From positions 17,984,991-18,048,990 of the forward strand of contig CP136061.1 in assembly GCA_032622095.1 (NCBI GenBank): 64,000 bases of DNA, written 5' to 3'. This DNA comes from Siphonodentalium dalli. Taxonomy: Eukaryota; Mollusca; Scaphopoda; Gadilida; Siphonodentaliidae. The notes beneath the pieces were generated by a model that saw nothing but the letters and a program-made list of their open reading frames with translations, did no database searches and had not been told where the DNA came from. Positions 13,021-25,136 of this stretch are shown one piece after another; the stretch's first letter is position 1, and the number at the start of each line of letters is the position of its first letter. Made by a program: the position numbers and the translations under genes.

Positions 13021-13041
13021 TCTGTCTGTCTGTCTGTCTGT
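13021..13041 (+). repeat. (TCTG)n microsatellite at Helitron 5' end
   Basis: Five tandem TCTG units directly inside the 5' terminus. The two smaller Helitron-like elements near 24700 and 25070 have a similar tract at the same place. Confidence 0.9.
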
Positions 13042-15670
13042 GTTCTATAGAAATTCACAGGGGACCACCTAGATGACAAAAAGGGGTCTAGGTCTAATAG
13101 GGGTAACTTTTTACGAGAAAGATAATGGCGAGGGTTAGAATTTTATAAAGTGACGCCGTTGTTGTCAGGGGCAGAAAGGGGGGAGGGGCAGAACAATTAT
13201 TGTCGCCGATTGCCACCAAACTTATATATAATCATCCCCATAATATGAGGAATCTAATGGTGTGGTTTAAATATGTCAACAGTCGCGCCGTTAGCGCCAG
13301 GGATGCCCGGAAGGGAGAGGGCACCAAAATGGATCAAAAATAATTTTAGCGCCGAATTCCACCAAATTTATGCACATTCTTCTGAGATCTTCTCCATGAT
13401 ACAAGGAATCTGATTGCGTGATTTAAAGACGCCAAATTGGTGTCGTTTGGATTAGAGATTTGGGGGGCGGTAGGTGGGTACTAAATCTGATAAGAATTGG
13501 TTTAGTCGCCGATTGCCACGAAACTTATACAAATTCATCCTATGATATGAGGTGTCTAATGGCGTGGCTTAAAGCTGTCAGACGTGGCGTCATTCGAGTC
13601 AGGGTGCCCTGAAACGGAGAGGGGCACCAACATTGATACACATTATCTTTAGCGCCAATTGCCACCAAATTGATACACATTCTTATCCATGATATGAGGT
13701 ATCTAATCGCGTGACGTCATATTGGTGCTGCTTTGGTGAGAGATGGGGTGGGATGGGGTGAGCACTAAATTTGTTAAAAAATTGTTTAGTCGCGGATTAG
13801 CACCAAACAAACAAATAATAATATCCATGATATAAAGAGTCCAACCAAAAACTTATAAAAGATATGTTTAGTGCCAATTACCATCAAACACATACACGTT
13901 CTTCTCAAATGATACAATGAATCAAATATTTGCGAATATCTAGCTTTCTGTGTTCTATATATAACTTTAAGGGTACAATCGAGATGGCACCAAGGCGGTC
14001 TGATAGGGGTAACTTTTTACGAGTATGATAATGGTCAGGGTTAAACTTTTCTAAAGTTACGTTGTTGATGCGAGGGATATAAACGTGTGATTTAAGACGC
14101 GAAATTGGTGCCGTTTGTGTGCGAGATGGGGGGGGGTAATAAATATGATAAGAAGAATTTGTTTAGTTGCCGAATACCACCAAACTTATATATAATCATC
14201 TCAATTATATAATGCATGCATGAGTCTAATATACCTGGTTTATATATGATAAAAGTGGCGCGATTCAAGTCATGCATGAGGGGAGTTGCACCAAAGTCGA
14301 TACAAATATATTAATAGCACTGATTCCACCAAATTCATGCACGTTCGTATCTAATGATATGATTAATTATATCACATTTGGGGCCGTTTGGTTCATGGAT
14401 GGCGAGAGGAGATTCACTAGCATTTATAAGAGTGTTCAATTCGCCGATATCCAACACAGTTATATATAGTCATCTCCCAGGCCATCTCCGTGTCGTTATG
14501 AGGAGTTGTTGGCATTCTAATTTCACAATCTCGACAAATGGTGAACGCATTAAGTCACTTGAACAATTATTTGAGTGTGTTTTATTGAAGGGCATAGCGC
14601 TGTAGGCGTCGAACATACTAAATGTACCCCATGTTGTCATTTCCCTTGCACAATATAAAATCGAACCCCTTCATCGTATGTGCAAGTAGGGACTTGGTCG
14701 ATGCATGCCAATAGGTTACTGTGAAATGTTCTGAACGCCCGCTGTTTTCTCCAATTCGAGAACCGAGGTTATTCGGGTTACACCATTAATATTTTAAAAC
14801 GCGGGGAGTGCTAGAGTAACATCCAGCTGATTCGAACTTAGGAGGTTTCTTGTCCCTTCTGTAAATTGAAGATATATTTTGGTCGGACAATAGACAATTT
14901 TTCTTACCAATATAGTATGGTCGTTGTACGCAAAAATGGGGTTGACACAGAAAAATTGTTAAAGAAGCGATCTTGGTGTCATTCAACGCGGGATAATCTC
15001 TGGTACAACATATCCAAAATCCGCTTTGGGGGACAATCCAGGATCCAAGATGGCGCCCAACATGGCCACCCTTAGTCAAAAGAGAGCCTGGTTGAGAAAT
15101 TATTCAATTATAATGAGAACAATTATTGCCATATGTATACAAATAACTTTAAGGGTACAATCGAGATGGCACCAAGGCGGTCTGACAGTGGTAACTTTTT
15201 ACGAGTAAGATAATGAATGGTCAGGGTTAATCTTTTCTAAAGTGACGTTATTGATAGGAGAAATATAAACGTGTGATTTAAAGACGCGAAATCGTGCCGT
15301 TTGTGTGAGAGATGGGGGGGTGGGGGGGGGGGGGTAATACATATGATAAGAATGTGTTCAGTTGCCGAATACCACCAAACTTATATATAATCATCTCCAT
15401 TATACAATGCACGCATGAGTCTAATAGACGTGATTTATATATGGCACAAGTGGTGCGATTCAAGTCATGCATGAGGGGAGTTGCGACAAAGTCTATACAA
15501 ATATATTAATAGCACTGATTCCACCAAATCCATGCACGTTCGTCTCTAATGACATGATTAATTATATCACATTTGGGGCCGTTTGGGTATTGGATGGTGA
15601 GAGGAGATTCACTAGCATATATAAGAGTGTTCAATTCGCCGATATCCAACAAAGTTATATATAGTCATCT
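13042..15670 (+). repeat. Diverged ~150-190-bp tandem repeats inside the Helitron-like element
   Basis: The unit carries in order a phrase like GCCGATTGCCACCAAACTTA, then ATAATCATCTCCATGATATG, then TCTAATGGTGTGGTTTAAA, then a G-rich stretch. Diverged copies follow each other from about 13050 to 13930. Two longer, closely similar blocks start near 13970 and 15150 and share GGTACAATCGAGATGGCACC. Sequences of the same family recur at 41940-42560 and 43580-43820 and on both sides of the giant palindromes. Confidence 0.75.
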
Positions 15671-16741
15671 CCCAGGCCATCTCCATGTCGTTATGAGGAG
15701 TGGTTGGCATTCCAATTTCACAATCTCGACAAAGTGTGACCGAATTAAGTCACTTGAACAATTATATCTTCTCAACTATCATATTTATATGGGGATGGAA
15801 ATCAGGGCATTCCTATAATGATCTAGCAACACAGATACATAGAAGAAAGCATTACAAGTATATTTATATCAATATATTTAAGAGCTAAATATATTCATTC
15901 AAACTGAGGGACCTTGAATCGTCAGAGGATTGCATATTAGAATGGCTCATGTAAATATTATAACACGATTGAGTCTGTCTCATTCAATATAGTTTCCACA
16001 AAAACAGTTACAATTGACAAGAGCTATGGAAATGTAGTGCAGGCCTGTTCAAAAATAGTGGTCGCAGTGTGCAGTCAAATATGGTTACTTCTGAGATAAA
16101 GGAAAACGCAGTCCGTATCACATGACTTTTCAGGATCCTCTGACAAGTGTATATCTGCCCGATACAGAGGATTTCTTTCATATTTTAGAACAGACGCATC
16201 GCCTAACATAAACAATTCAAAATATCGCTGTGTCGGACACATGTAGCTGCTATATACATGCATAACATCATTTCTTTTAAACTGAAAATGATTAGCCAGT
16301 ATATATATATATATATATAGCACCAGAACAGAGGAGCACCTGGACATATCTTTAAGACATCTGTATCTTCATGAAGATGTGATAAACTAGATTGATTGAT
16401 TGATACATCTCTATGTAAAACACAATTGTCGTCTTTTATTGTTTCGAACTAATGTGTTTATGGTGTTCATGTTTCATCCTATAATGTCTGAATTATACGC
16501 AGTTGTAAATAAATAAATACTTCTATATTGTGGGAGGGAATAAACGCGATAAACAAAATTATAATCGCTCCGACCTGACAAGGTGGGCCCTACGTATATT
16601 CCAAGTGTAAGAATCATGTTTTGTGATGCCATTTTGATATTCAATTTATGAGAATACGTGTAACACTTTGAGAGCACGAGTATTCTCTATTCCCACCAAA
16701 TATTCACATCACTTTAACCTGGGCAACGCCGGGTAACCCTG
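15671..16741. other. Helitron-like interior, no gene recognised
   Basis: AT-rich sequence with an (AT)n tract near 16300 and no supported coding region on either strand. The longest frame, on the minus strand near 16075-16347, spans the AT tract and has no recognisable motif. Confidence 0.5.
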
Positions 16742-16745
16742 CTAG

Positions 16746-17370
16746 TAATTCATATATACCGGTATAAGGGATAGGGGTGGTAGCAACTGATTTATAATAA
16801 ATCATATAAACCGGTATTTCTTATTGTAAGGAATAGTTAGGGATGTTAGTCTCTGATTTATAGTAATTCATGTATACCGGCCATTACGTATTAGAAGGGG
16901 TAGGGGTACTACCACTGATTTATAATAATTCATATATACCGTCATTACTTATGATAAGGGATAGGGGTGGTATAGCCTCTGATTTATAGTAATTCATATA
17001 TACCAGTATTCCTTATTATAAGGGATAGATGGTTGTAGCCTGTGATTTGTAGATTTATAGTAATTCATATATAACGGTATTCCTTATTTTTAGGGGTAGG
17101 GGCAGTAGTCTCTGATTTATAATAATTCATATAAACCGATAATTCTTTTTGTAATGGATAGCTAGGGGTGATAGTCTCTGGTTTATAGTAAGTACTATAT
17201 AAGGGGTTGGGGTGCTACCACTGATTTTTAATAATTCATATATGCATTACTTATGATAAGTGGTAGGGTTGGTATTGCCTCTGATTTATAGTAATTCATA
17301 TATACCTGCATTCCTTATTATAAGGGTGGGGGTGGTAGTCTCTGATTTATAATAATGCATGTATACCGTT
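16746..17370 (+). repeat. ~60-bp satellite, right part
   Basis: About ten diverged units carry GATTTATAATAATTCATATA, then CCGGTATTCCTTATTATAAG, then GGATAGGGGTGGTAGTCTCT. The left end abuts the Helitron-like 3' terminus. Confidence 0.85.
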
Positions 17371-17712
17371 ATTTACATGCATGGTATACACATACATGAC
17401 AATTGGTTGCACATATAACATTGATTTGTAGCGCCTATTATAGTATATTATATACATATATATACTATATACATCCTCATATACATGTACAAATATAGTC
17501 GCACTGCAATTACGCACATACATATACATAAGTTGTACTGTATTTTAGTATATATGTATAATATACCGGTTATATAGGCCTTTATATTTACGCGTCACCA
17601 TTTTGTGACGGTAACCGGGCTGCACCTTTAAATAAATTTACAAATGTATTAGATTCGACGCGACGAAGATGCGTCCGTCTGAATCAAAAAATTTACCGCG
17701 ACGGATTTAATA

Positions 17713-17756
17713 CAATTAGATTCGAGTCGACAAAAATCCGTCGTTTGGAACGGGCC
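17713..17756 (-). repeat. Right terminal inverted repeat of the 5.2-kb element
   Basis: Inverse of 12519-12562, followed by TAA. Confidence 0.85.
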
Positions 17757-17794
17757 TAACCAGGTTCTCTTGTGCATGCACGTTAATATCGGCG

Positions 17795-17832
17795 TAGCCC
17801 GAGTTCCTGCCAGCCGGAGGGAACCCGGGCTA
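17795..17832. repeat. Short GC-rich hairpin
   Basis: TAGCCCGAGTTCC and GGAACCCGGGCTA are inverted copies (13 bp, one mismatch) with a 12-nt loop, just outside the 5.2-kb element. Confidence 0.6.
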
Positions 17833-19349
17833 ACATCTGCGGAGGGAAATATCACAACAATAATTGTCAGCCCGTTGGATCCATTTATGGCAACGAAAAT
17901 TGCCTTTAAATTGTCGACGAGCGGACAATGCCACATTAGTTGTACTATTTTCAACGCATGTAAATATTCAAACCCCGGCCATTAATGTGTGGTATAAATG
18001 CATTCTTGACGCGACTGTCGATTTGCCATACATGGCCAAATATTTATGTAAAGCAAAGCGTCCAGAAAAAAAGTTAAGGTTAGATACTAAATTATTCAGT
18101 TGTTGGGCCCATGTAGGCATATTCTACCGCGATTTAAGACCATGCGCACTTAACGGGTAATACAACAGTCCACGTGAGACATCCATACATAATGAATTTT
18201 GTTTTTGGATTCCAGTCATATTCGCTACTAATACATGATTATGGTTCGGATCATAATCGTTAATGGGTGGAGGAGATGGACTCCCGACGGTTTGGACCCT
18301 CCCGAGCGTTTCGTGCTCGAACTACTCAGTCTACTACAAATTCGTTAATAATAAAAGATATCGCTCATCCGCTTGCGATATATTTTTACCGCGGTTTAAA
18401 ATACCATGTGCTCGTAATACGTAACACGGTAACAGGTAATAACTAAATCCACACGAGGCATCCGCACCCATGGGATTTGTATATATATATTGTCACTTTG
18501 TTTCGGCTTGATTGGGATCTTATTTCTGCACAATAAGTCACATAGAACATTCCATCGCCCATTCGCGGCGCGATGGTATGTTTGACGTGATTTAATATAC
18601 CGAGTGCCTCTAAGACCTCACATGAAGAAAATATTTTCGACCCGCCCATACGATTGTGAGTTATATGCCCAATAGTCCTTCATTGAGATAGTATAAGAAA
18701 GCCACTTAGCTGACTACTAAGAATATCTCCCATTCGCGCGTGACATATACTTTAATAAACTGTGCCCTTAATGGTGATAACAAATATTGAAATCCATACG
18801 AAGTATCCATATTGTACATGAATGGTGTCTGTATGTGTCGGTTGTTATTAACGTATGATTCACATTCGATGTGATAAATGTTCATTTATTTAGTATATAA
18901 TATGTCAAGATAGAGAAATGTACCCATTCGCATCAAGAAAGCACCCATACAAGTGGGAATTAAACATGGACATATTCCTTTATTTGGGTCATATCTCGAA
19001 GCATAGCTATTCACACAGGAAATCGCCCATTCGCATACGAAAGTTGTGTTTGATGTGTCCAGTGCCTTACCGGTGAATAATCGGCACGAGGGGTTTATGT
19101 AGAAGGAGAAACTTGTTTCTTCACAAGTGGGCTCTTAACACTTTCGCAAACACTTCATTACTAGCTCACATCTTTTGTAATAAAAAGCCAGGTTTATGTA
19201 ATAATCCGGGTTCTTTCAAAGGTGGGCGAATATTGTTTTGAAAAGTGGGAGCTTATGGTTTTTCTTACAAAAGTGGATATTTCAGATTATTAGAAGGGGT
19301 AACCAACTTGGTCAAAAAAATGAATACGCCATGGCGATCGCCCATAACA
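17833..19349. repeat. Weak, diverged repeat region without a gene
   Basis: Phrases such as ACCGCGATTTAAGACCATG, a stretch ending GGTAATAACTAAATCC, and CCCATTCGC recur about every 250 bp (near 18128, 18390, 18580, 18740), so this looks like an old tandem repeat. No convincing exon is seen. Confidence 0.4.
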
Positions 19350-19547
19350 ATTTTACTACAAAACTCGTCAATTTTCACCACAAAACTCGTCATTTTTACC
19401 ACAAATGTCGTCGATTTTACTACAAAACTCGTCGATGTTACTACAAAACTCGTCAATTGTTACTACAAAACTCGTTGATGTTACTACAAAACTCGTCGAT
19501 TTTTATTATAAAAAACTCGTCAATTTAACCACAAAACTCGTCAAGTC
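19350..19547 (+). repeat. ~20-bp minisatellite (TACTACAAAACTCGTCGATT)
   Basis: About nine tandem copies of ACTACAAAACTCGTC plus a variable 4-8 bp tail. The same minisatellite recurs in the same orientation at 21435-21655, so the 151-bp satellite is bracketed by it. Confidence 0.9.
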
Positions 19548-21347
19548 AACGTCAAGTTGAGTTACAACGTAATTACTTCACAACGCGACGTCCGAGGTAA
19601 TCGCGACCAGGTCCAAGTTAATAACATAGTCATAATTCCTCTAGGTCCGAAGTTTCGCCCCGATAAGTCGAGAAACGGACTGAGCTACAACGCCATTAAC
19701 GTCAGGACGCGACGTTTTGACGTAATGGGGACCAGGTGTACATAAATAACGTGGCCACAATACGTTCATATCTGCCGAAAAACGGTACAACAGTGACGAG
19801 GGACCAATATCAAGTTGAGCTACAACGTCATTAACGTCAGAACGCGACGGCTGAGGTAATCGGGACCAGGTCCACATAAATAACATAGCCACAATACGTA
19901 TATGTACCAAGTTTCGAACTGATCTGTCGATAAACTGCGGAGGAGTGACGAGGAACCATCATCGAGTTGAGCTACAACGTCATTAACGTCAGAACGCGAC
20001 ATCTGACGTAATGGGGACTAGGTCCAAGTTAATAACATGGCCATAGTACTTCTAGGTACGAAGATTCGCTCATATCTGCCGAAGAACGGTACACCAGTGA
20101 CGAGGGACCAATATCAAGTTGAGCTACAACGTCATTAACATCGGAACGCGACGTCTAAGGTAATCGGGAACAGGTCCACATAAATAACATGGCCACAATA
20201 CGTCTATGTACCAAGTTTCGAACTGATCTGCCGATAAACTGCGGAGGAGTGACGAGGGACCATCATCGAGTTGAGCTACAACGTCATTAACGTCAGAACC
20301 CGACGTCTGGTGTAATGGGGTCCAGGTCCAAGTTAATAACATGGCCATAGTAATCTAGGGGAGAAGTTTCGCCTCGATCTGCCGAGAAACAGCGGATGAG
20401 TGACGATGGATCACCATCAGGTTGAGCTACAACGTTATTGCCGCCAGGACGCGACGGCTAACGTAATCGGGACCTGGTCCACATCAATAACATGGCCACA
20501 ATACGTCTATGTACCAAGTTTCGTCCCGATCTTCCGATAAACAGCGGATGAATGACGATGGACCACCATCAGATTGAGCTACAATGTCATTAACGTCAGG
20601 ACGCGACGTTTGACGTAATGGGGGCCAGGTTCAAGTTAATAGCATGGCCATTGTACTTATAGGTACGAAGTTTTGCTCATATCTGCCGAAAAACGGCACA
20701 GCAGTGACGAGGGACCAATATCAAGTTGAGCTACAACGTCATTAACGTCAGAACGCGACGTCTGGGGTAATTGGGACCAGGTCCACATAAATAACATGGC
20801 CACAATACGTCTATGTACCAATTTTCCAACTGATCTGCCGATAAACTGCGGATGAGTGACGAGGGACCATCATCGAGTTGAGCTATAACGTCATTAACGT
20901 CAGAATGCGACATCTGATGTAATGGGGACTAGGACCAAGTTAATAATATGGCCATAGTACTTCTAGGTACGAAGTTTCGCTCATATCTGCCGAAAAACGG
21001 CACAGCAGTGACGAGGGACCAATATCAAGTTGAGCTACAACGTCATTATTGTCAGAACGCGACTGAGGTAATCGGGACCAGGTGCACATAAATAACATGG
21101 CCACAATACGTATATATATCAAGTTTCGTCCCGATCTGCCGATAAACAGCGGATGAATGACGATTGACCACCATCAGATTGAGCTACAATGTCACGTCAG
21201 GACGCGACGTTTGACGTAATGGGGGCCAGGTTCAAGTTAATAGCATGGCCATAGTACTTCTAGGTACGAAGTTTAGCTCGCTCAGATCTGCGAGAAACGG
21301 CGCCGCAGTGACGAGGGATCAATATCAAGTTGAGCTACAGTGTCATT
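19548..21347 (+). repeat. 151-bp satellite, about 12-13 units
   Basis: GAGCTACAACGTCATTAACG recurs near 19677, 19815, 19966, 20117, 20271, 20422, 20574, 20725, 20876, 21028, 21178 and 21328, mostly 150-154 bp apart. Each unit also holds GACCAGGTCCACATAAATAA and a stretch like CGATCTGCCGATAAACTGCG. Adjacent units alternate between two versions, one with a 'CACAATACG' core and one with 'ATAGTACTTCTAGG', which hints at a higher-order dimer near 302 bp. The period is not a multiple of three, so the minus-strand frames in it are not genes. Confidence 0.9.
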
Positions 21348-21434
21348 AACGTCCATCACACAAACAATTACACAAAAAACATTGCATTTACTATATACGA
21401 TTTTATTAAGTCCAAACCCGCCTTTGAAACTGAC

Positions 21435-21655
21435 TAAATATTATTGCTACAAAACTCGACGAGTATTACTACAAAACTCGTTAGCTTGTTTTTTTACTAC
21501 AAAACTCGTCGATATTTTACTACAAAACTCGTAACCTGAAATTACTACATAACTCGTCGATTTTACTACAAAACTCGTGAGCTACCACAAAACTCGTCGA
21601 TTGTTACTACATAACTCGTGAGCTACCACAAAACTCGTCAGTTACTACATAACTC
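21435..21655 (+). repeat. Second ~20-bp minisatellite block
   Basis: Copies of TACTACAAAACTCGTCGATT and variants (TACTACATAACTCGTGAGC) follow the 151-bp satellite. Confidence 0.88.
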
Positions 21656-22347
21656 GGCGTAACAGATGTGTGTGTCGAATAAATGATGTGGAGGATTTAT
21701 GTAAATGTTAGCCCAAACTACATTTCCAAGTAACGATGGTTTTGTTGTTTATTTTGAGGAATAATACCGCGTCAGATGAATTCAGCCCAAATATGTTAAC
21801 AGTTGTCGTGTAAAACATTCGGCAGTAGGTTAGCGTTATTTAGTATTTGTGGATGTCCTTTAACATGGGGACAATAGACTACTGCGCTTGAACGAGCATG
21901 TGAATTTGTCGTTTTTAATGTATAGCAACTTGATAATCAATAACAGAGGCATTCTCTGTCAAATGTGGTCGCTCTATTTACGGTATTAATTGCGGAACTT
22001 TCTAAAGTAAACTAAGCGTAAACGGATAAATACGGTAAATTATAGAAGGTGCCGGAATCGGCCTAATCGCCCCAGGACCAACTCGCCCCAGTCGACGTGT
22101 GTCAATTCGGTACCTACTATAACATGTACCCGAGGATGAGTCCGGCTCGGAATAAAATATGTATACGGGTGTTATATAGCGTTTTGTCCGTTGTTTCTCA
22201 ATGAATATTATTGAAATTTGGTGTATATATGTCCGGGCTGGGACATGGAATACAGCAACGTTTGAATTGTTTTTAAATTTACAAATTTGTTGATTTTATT
22301 CATTTTTTTTTTCGTTCTGAAAACACACTATAAAGTGTATATAATAT
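21656..22347. other. Intergenic, no gene recognised
   Basis: No long frame, repeat or element end is seen apart from a T-run near 22304. Confidence 0.5.
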
Positions 22348-22650
22348 AATAACGAACACGAGACATACATAATTTATAAACTGTTAACAAAAGATATCAA
22401 ATTCAATACATGACAAAGATGACTCAGTGGAGTTTATAAAGTGAACATAAAAACATTGAGGTAAGAATCTTTTTAAGGAATGCAACTTTATTTAATGATA
22501 ATAAACACATAAATTAAAATAACAAACATGAGACATACATAATTTATAAACTGTTAACAAAAGATATCAAACTCAATACATGACAAAGATGACTCAGTGT
22601 AGTTTATAAAGTGAACATAAAAATATTAAGGTAAGAATCTTTTTAAGCAT
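22348..22650 (+). repeat. 175-bp direct duplication
   Basis: Two copies (about 22349-22476 and 22524-22650) share GAGACATACATAATTTATAA, CATGACAAAGATGACTCAGT and GGTAAGAATCTTTTTAAG with few differences. Confidence 0.85.
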
Positions 22651-22689
22651 TACCAAACCGTTTAGCACAGGCCACAATCCACTTCACTC

Positions 22690-24030
22690 ATCCAATCATC
22701 ACCAAACTTCATATTTATCTTGATATTGATCTATCAGATGAGAGCTATCAAAATATGTTTTTAATTTCATAGGAAAAAATGGTCGCCAGCGGCCATATTG
22801 CATTTACGTTATATGTTATCGCGTTATGTCGATATCTAGTATTACTTAGAAATTTCACCTTTCGAGATTCATAATTGCTCCATTGACTGTAACAGATGAA
22901 ATTATTCCCCTCTTCGGATAGAGTGTCACTGAAACTTTATTTTGTCAGACTGTCTGTATAATCACTGATTATATATGGCAATAATCTGTAATAAGATGTA
23001 GCACTATTTTATTTTATATTTACACGCAGTGCTGTTTTTATACAACAATTCTAATCCCCCCTAGATCATCATGTGATCGACCATACATCGCGCGAGGACC
23101 TGGTTGAATTAAGGGGGGTTTTATGGATCACTTCTGTCCTCAAGCTAGATTATACTTATGACATTTAATGGCATGTTTCTAACGTGGAGGGTTAGATATG
23201 CTTGAGAAACCACCACTCTTTAATTCACACCAAGTTCTCAGCTGTCATGAACCCATAGCCATGATATATGGTTTATTTTATGTATACTAGTAATATAGTT
23301 ATTTTCAGTACCTTTATATACCAGTACTGTGTATAACAATGCATATAAATTAATCAATGTATACATGTATATTGATTCAACGGATTCAGTGGTTTTGTCC
23401 ATCAGTCTATCAAATTTGCGGGGAAAACATGGCCACAAGCAGTACACACCCTGCTAAATTTCGAATTTGAATCAATTGGCGCACCCTGCAGCCAGCTTTT
23501 ATTGGAGAACGTTTTCTCATGTGGATATTTTGGGTCACCGCTAGATGTGAGCCATATTTTGTTCTCAAACTGTCCTTGTGAAGACATCACTGCCAGTGGT
23601 GATCTTCAATTTTACTATTTTTATGGCTAAATAATTTGGTTGATCCTACAGACGACACCCCTTGTCCGATCGTCACCAGATTCCACAATGATCTTCTGGA
23701 TAACCAGCGTGAGAGTAATCTAATTTTCCCGAATTTCGTTAAAAAACATTACCACAGGCAGCAATTTGGTATCTTACTCTTTGATCCTCTTTTGCATGAC
23801 TGAATTGTTTAGCAACTGTACAGACATATCCCTCATCTGATAGTCACCAAACTTCATATTGATCTTCGGGCTGACAACTAGATGGGAGCTATCGAATGCT
23901 ATGAATTTTTTTGGAAAACATTGTCGCCAGCAGTCATCTTCTATTTTGGTTTTTATATACATGTATATCTCTTCATGCGGATAGCCAGTATTACATAGGT
24001 ACTTCAACTTTCCGCATTCCTGTCATCATT
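22690..24030 (+). repeat. Diverged ~200-bp repeats
   Basis: CACCAAACTTCATATT, GAGCTATC and TGGTCGCCAGCGGCCAT (22698-22800) reappear as variants near 23840-23935. Weaker partial copies lie near 23410-23600 and 23660-23790. No coding region is supported. Confidence 0.55.
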
Positions 24031-24195
24031 TGAAATATAAAAATTTACCTGATACATGCACCCTTCAAAATTTGTTTCGTCGTATCTATTTTAATGACCC
24101 GCATGGTAATATTGATACAGATATATTTGTCAAACATTTCTTTGTACAATATACAGGTATTTAGTTTGTAACTAAATCTAGAAATATATAATAGT

Positions 24196-24694
24196 AGCTG
24201 GTGGACCCGACTTCGTCCGGGATGTTCCCCTCTGATTTTCGGAGAATTGCGCGATTTAACCTTGAATTGACTATTTTAAAGGTGAAGGTCATGTCGGGGT
24301 CACGATTTGACCCGTCCAAAACACTCCCCGGACAAAAGTCACGACAAAAGTACCCGTCGAAATCCGCCCGGCTTTACCCGATTTGACCTTGAATTGACAA
24401 TTTTGAATGTCAAGATCAGGTCAGGGTCATGATTTGACCCACCCGAAACACTCCTGGGACAAAAGTAACAGTAGGTATAAAAATTTCGTTGAAATACTTC
24501 CGTTTTACCAGATTTGACCTTGAATTGATCTTTTTGAATGTCAAAGTCAGGTCGGGATCAAGATTTGACCCGTCCAAAATACTCCCTGGAAATAATTTCC
24601 CCTAGGTATCAAATTTCGTCAAATCTGTCAGGCAGTTTTCCCGGCCATAGCTAACAGACAAACAGACAGACAAATGTCCAAAATATATATTAGA
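24196..24694 (-). mobile_element. Small Helitron-like element X
   Basis: On the minus strand it starts TCTAATATATATTTTGG, continues into a TGTCTG-type tract and ends GTCCACCAGCTAC, close to the CTRR ending (CTAC where CTAG is expected). The body is three tandem units of about 128 bp, each with GATTTGACCTTGAATTGA and GATTTGACCCGTCC (24256-24640). It has no gene. The ends match the layout of the larger Helitron-like element, but the damaged 3' base keeps confidence moderate. Confidence 0.5.
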
Positions 24695-25071
24695 CTAGCT
24701 GATGTACTCGACTTCGTTCGGGCTAGTTAGGGATTTTTTTGTGATCGCCTCCATCTGGACAGTACCCAGTATATACAGCGTCTGGCCAAACTATTGTTCA
24801 TTGGTCCAGAAACATGCCTATATCAGCACGTTCGAGAACATGGTCCCACGAGAAATTGGACCCGTCCATATTGCTCCCGGGATCGAAGTAGTCCTACACA
24901 CAAATTTTTAGTCGGATCGGTCAAGGTCCAGAAACATGCCTATGAGCGAGGTCAAGTTGACACGTTAAATACCAAATTCGAGCAGTGTTAGAGTCTATAA
25001 CACATACACACATGCATTCATGCATACACACATACATACATACAGACAGGTGTTTCAAAATGTATAATCGA
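24695..25071 (-). mobile_element. Small Helitron-like element Y, abutting X
   Basis: On the minus strand it starts TCGATTATACATTTTG near 25071, has a TGTCTGTATG tract, and ends GTACATCAGCTAG at 24695. Its CTAG touches the TC start of element X with no base between, so X and Y are head-to-tail. A fragment of the X repeat (GACCCGTCC) lies near 24862. Confidence 0.45.
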
Positions 25072-25136
25072 TAGCTACAACAATTCTATGGTAGATAGTT
25101 CACGGCCGACCTGATGCATGCATCTTAGTTTTCTTG

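Larger units (their letters stand above)
12999..16745 (+). mobile_element. Helitron-like element, 3.75 kb, non-autonomous
   Basis: The 5' end starts TCTATATCTATATTTG followed by a (TCTG)n run. The 3' end reads GGCAACGCCGGGTAACC and finishes CTGCTAG, followed by T. Helitrons begin TC, end CTRR and insert between A and T without duplicating the target; here A (12998) and T (16746) flank the element. Joining the flanks recreates GATTTATAATAATTCATAT, which is exactly the unit of the surrounding satellite, so both ends are fixed independently. A small GGGTAACCC hairpin lies just before the end. No Rep or helicase gene is present. Confidence 0.72.
12519..17756. mobile_element. 5.2-kb TIR element, PIF/Harbinger-like, non-autonomous
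   Basis: Left end 12519-12562 begins GGTCCGTTCCAAACGACGG and right end 17713-17756 is its inverse beginning GGCCCGTTCCAAACGACGG. The match continues through TTTTTGTCGAC to GAATCTAAT, about 44 bp with very few mismatches. Both sides are flanked by TAA (12516-12518 and 17757-17759). A 3-bp TAA/TTA target with GG-starting ends is typical of PIF/Harbinger transposons. Subterminal copies of the end motif recur at about 12702-12717 and 17660-17700. The interior holds a satellite and a Helitron-like element but no transposase or Myb-like gene, so it would need help in trans. Confidence 0.75.

Noticed and set aside
19350-19547. CRISPR-like short repeats
   Set aside because: Repeat and spacer lengths do not fit (15-bp core, 4-8 bp tails) and the genome is eukaryotic.
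19641-21122. Repeated minus-strand ORFs with SDVNDVVAQLD
   Set aside because: They follow the 151-bp satellite, whose period is not divisible by three, and are broken at each unit.
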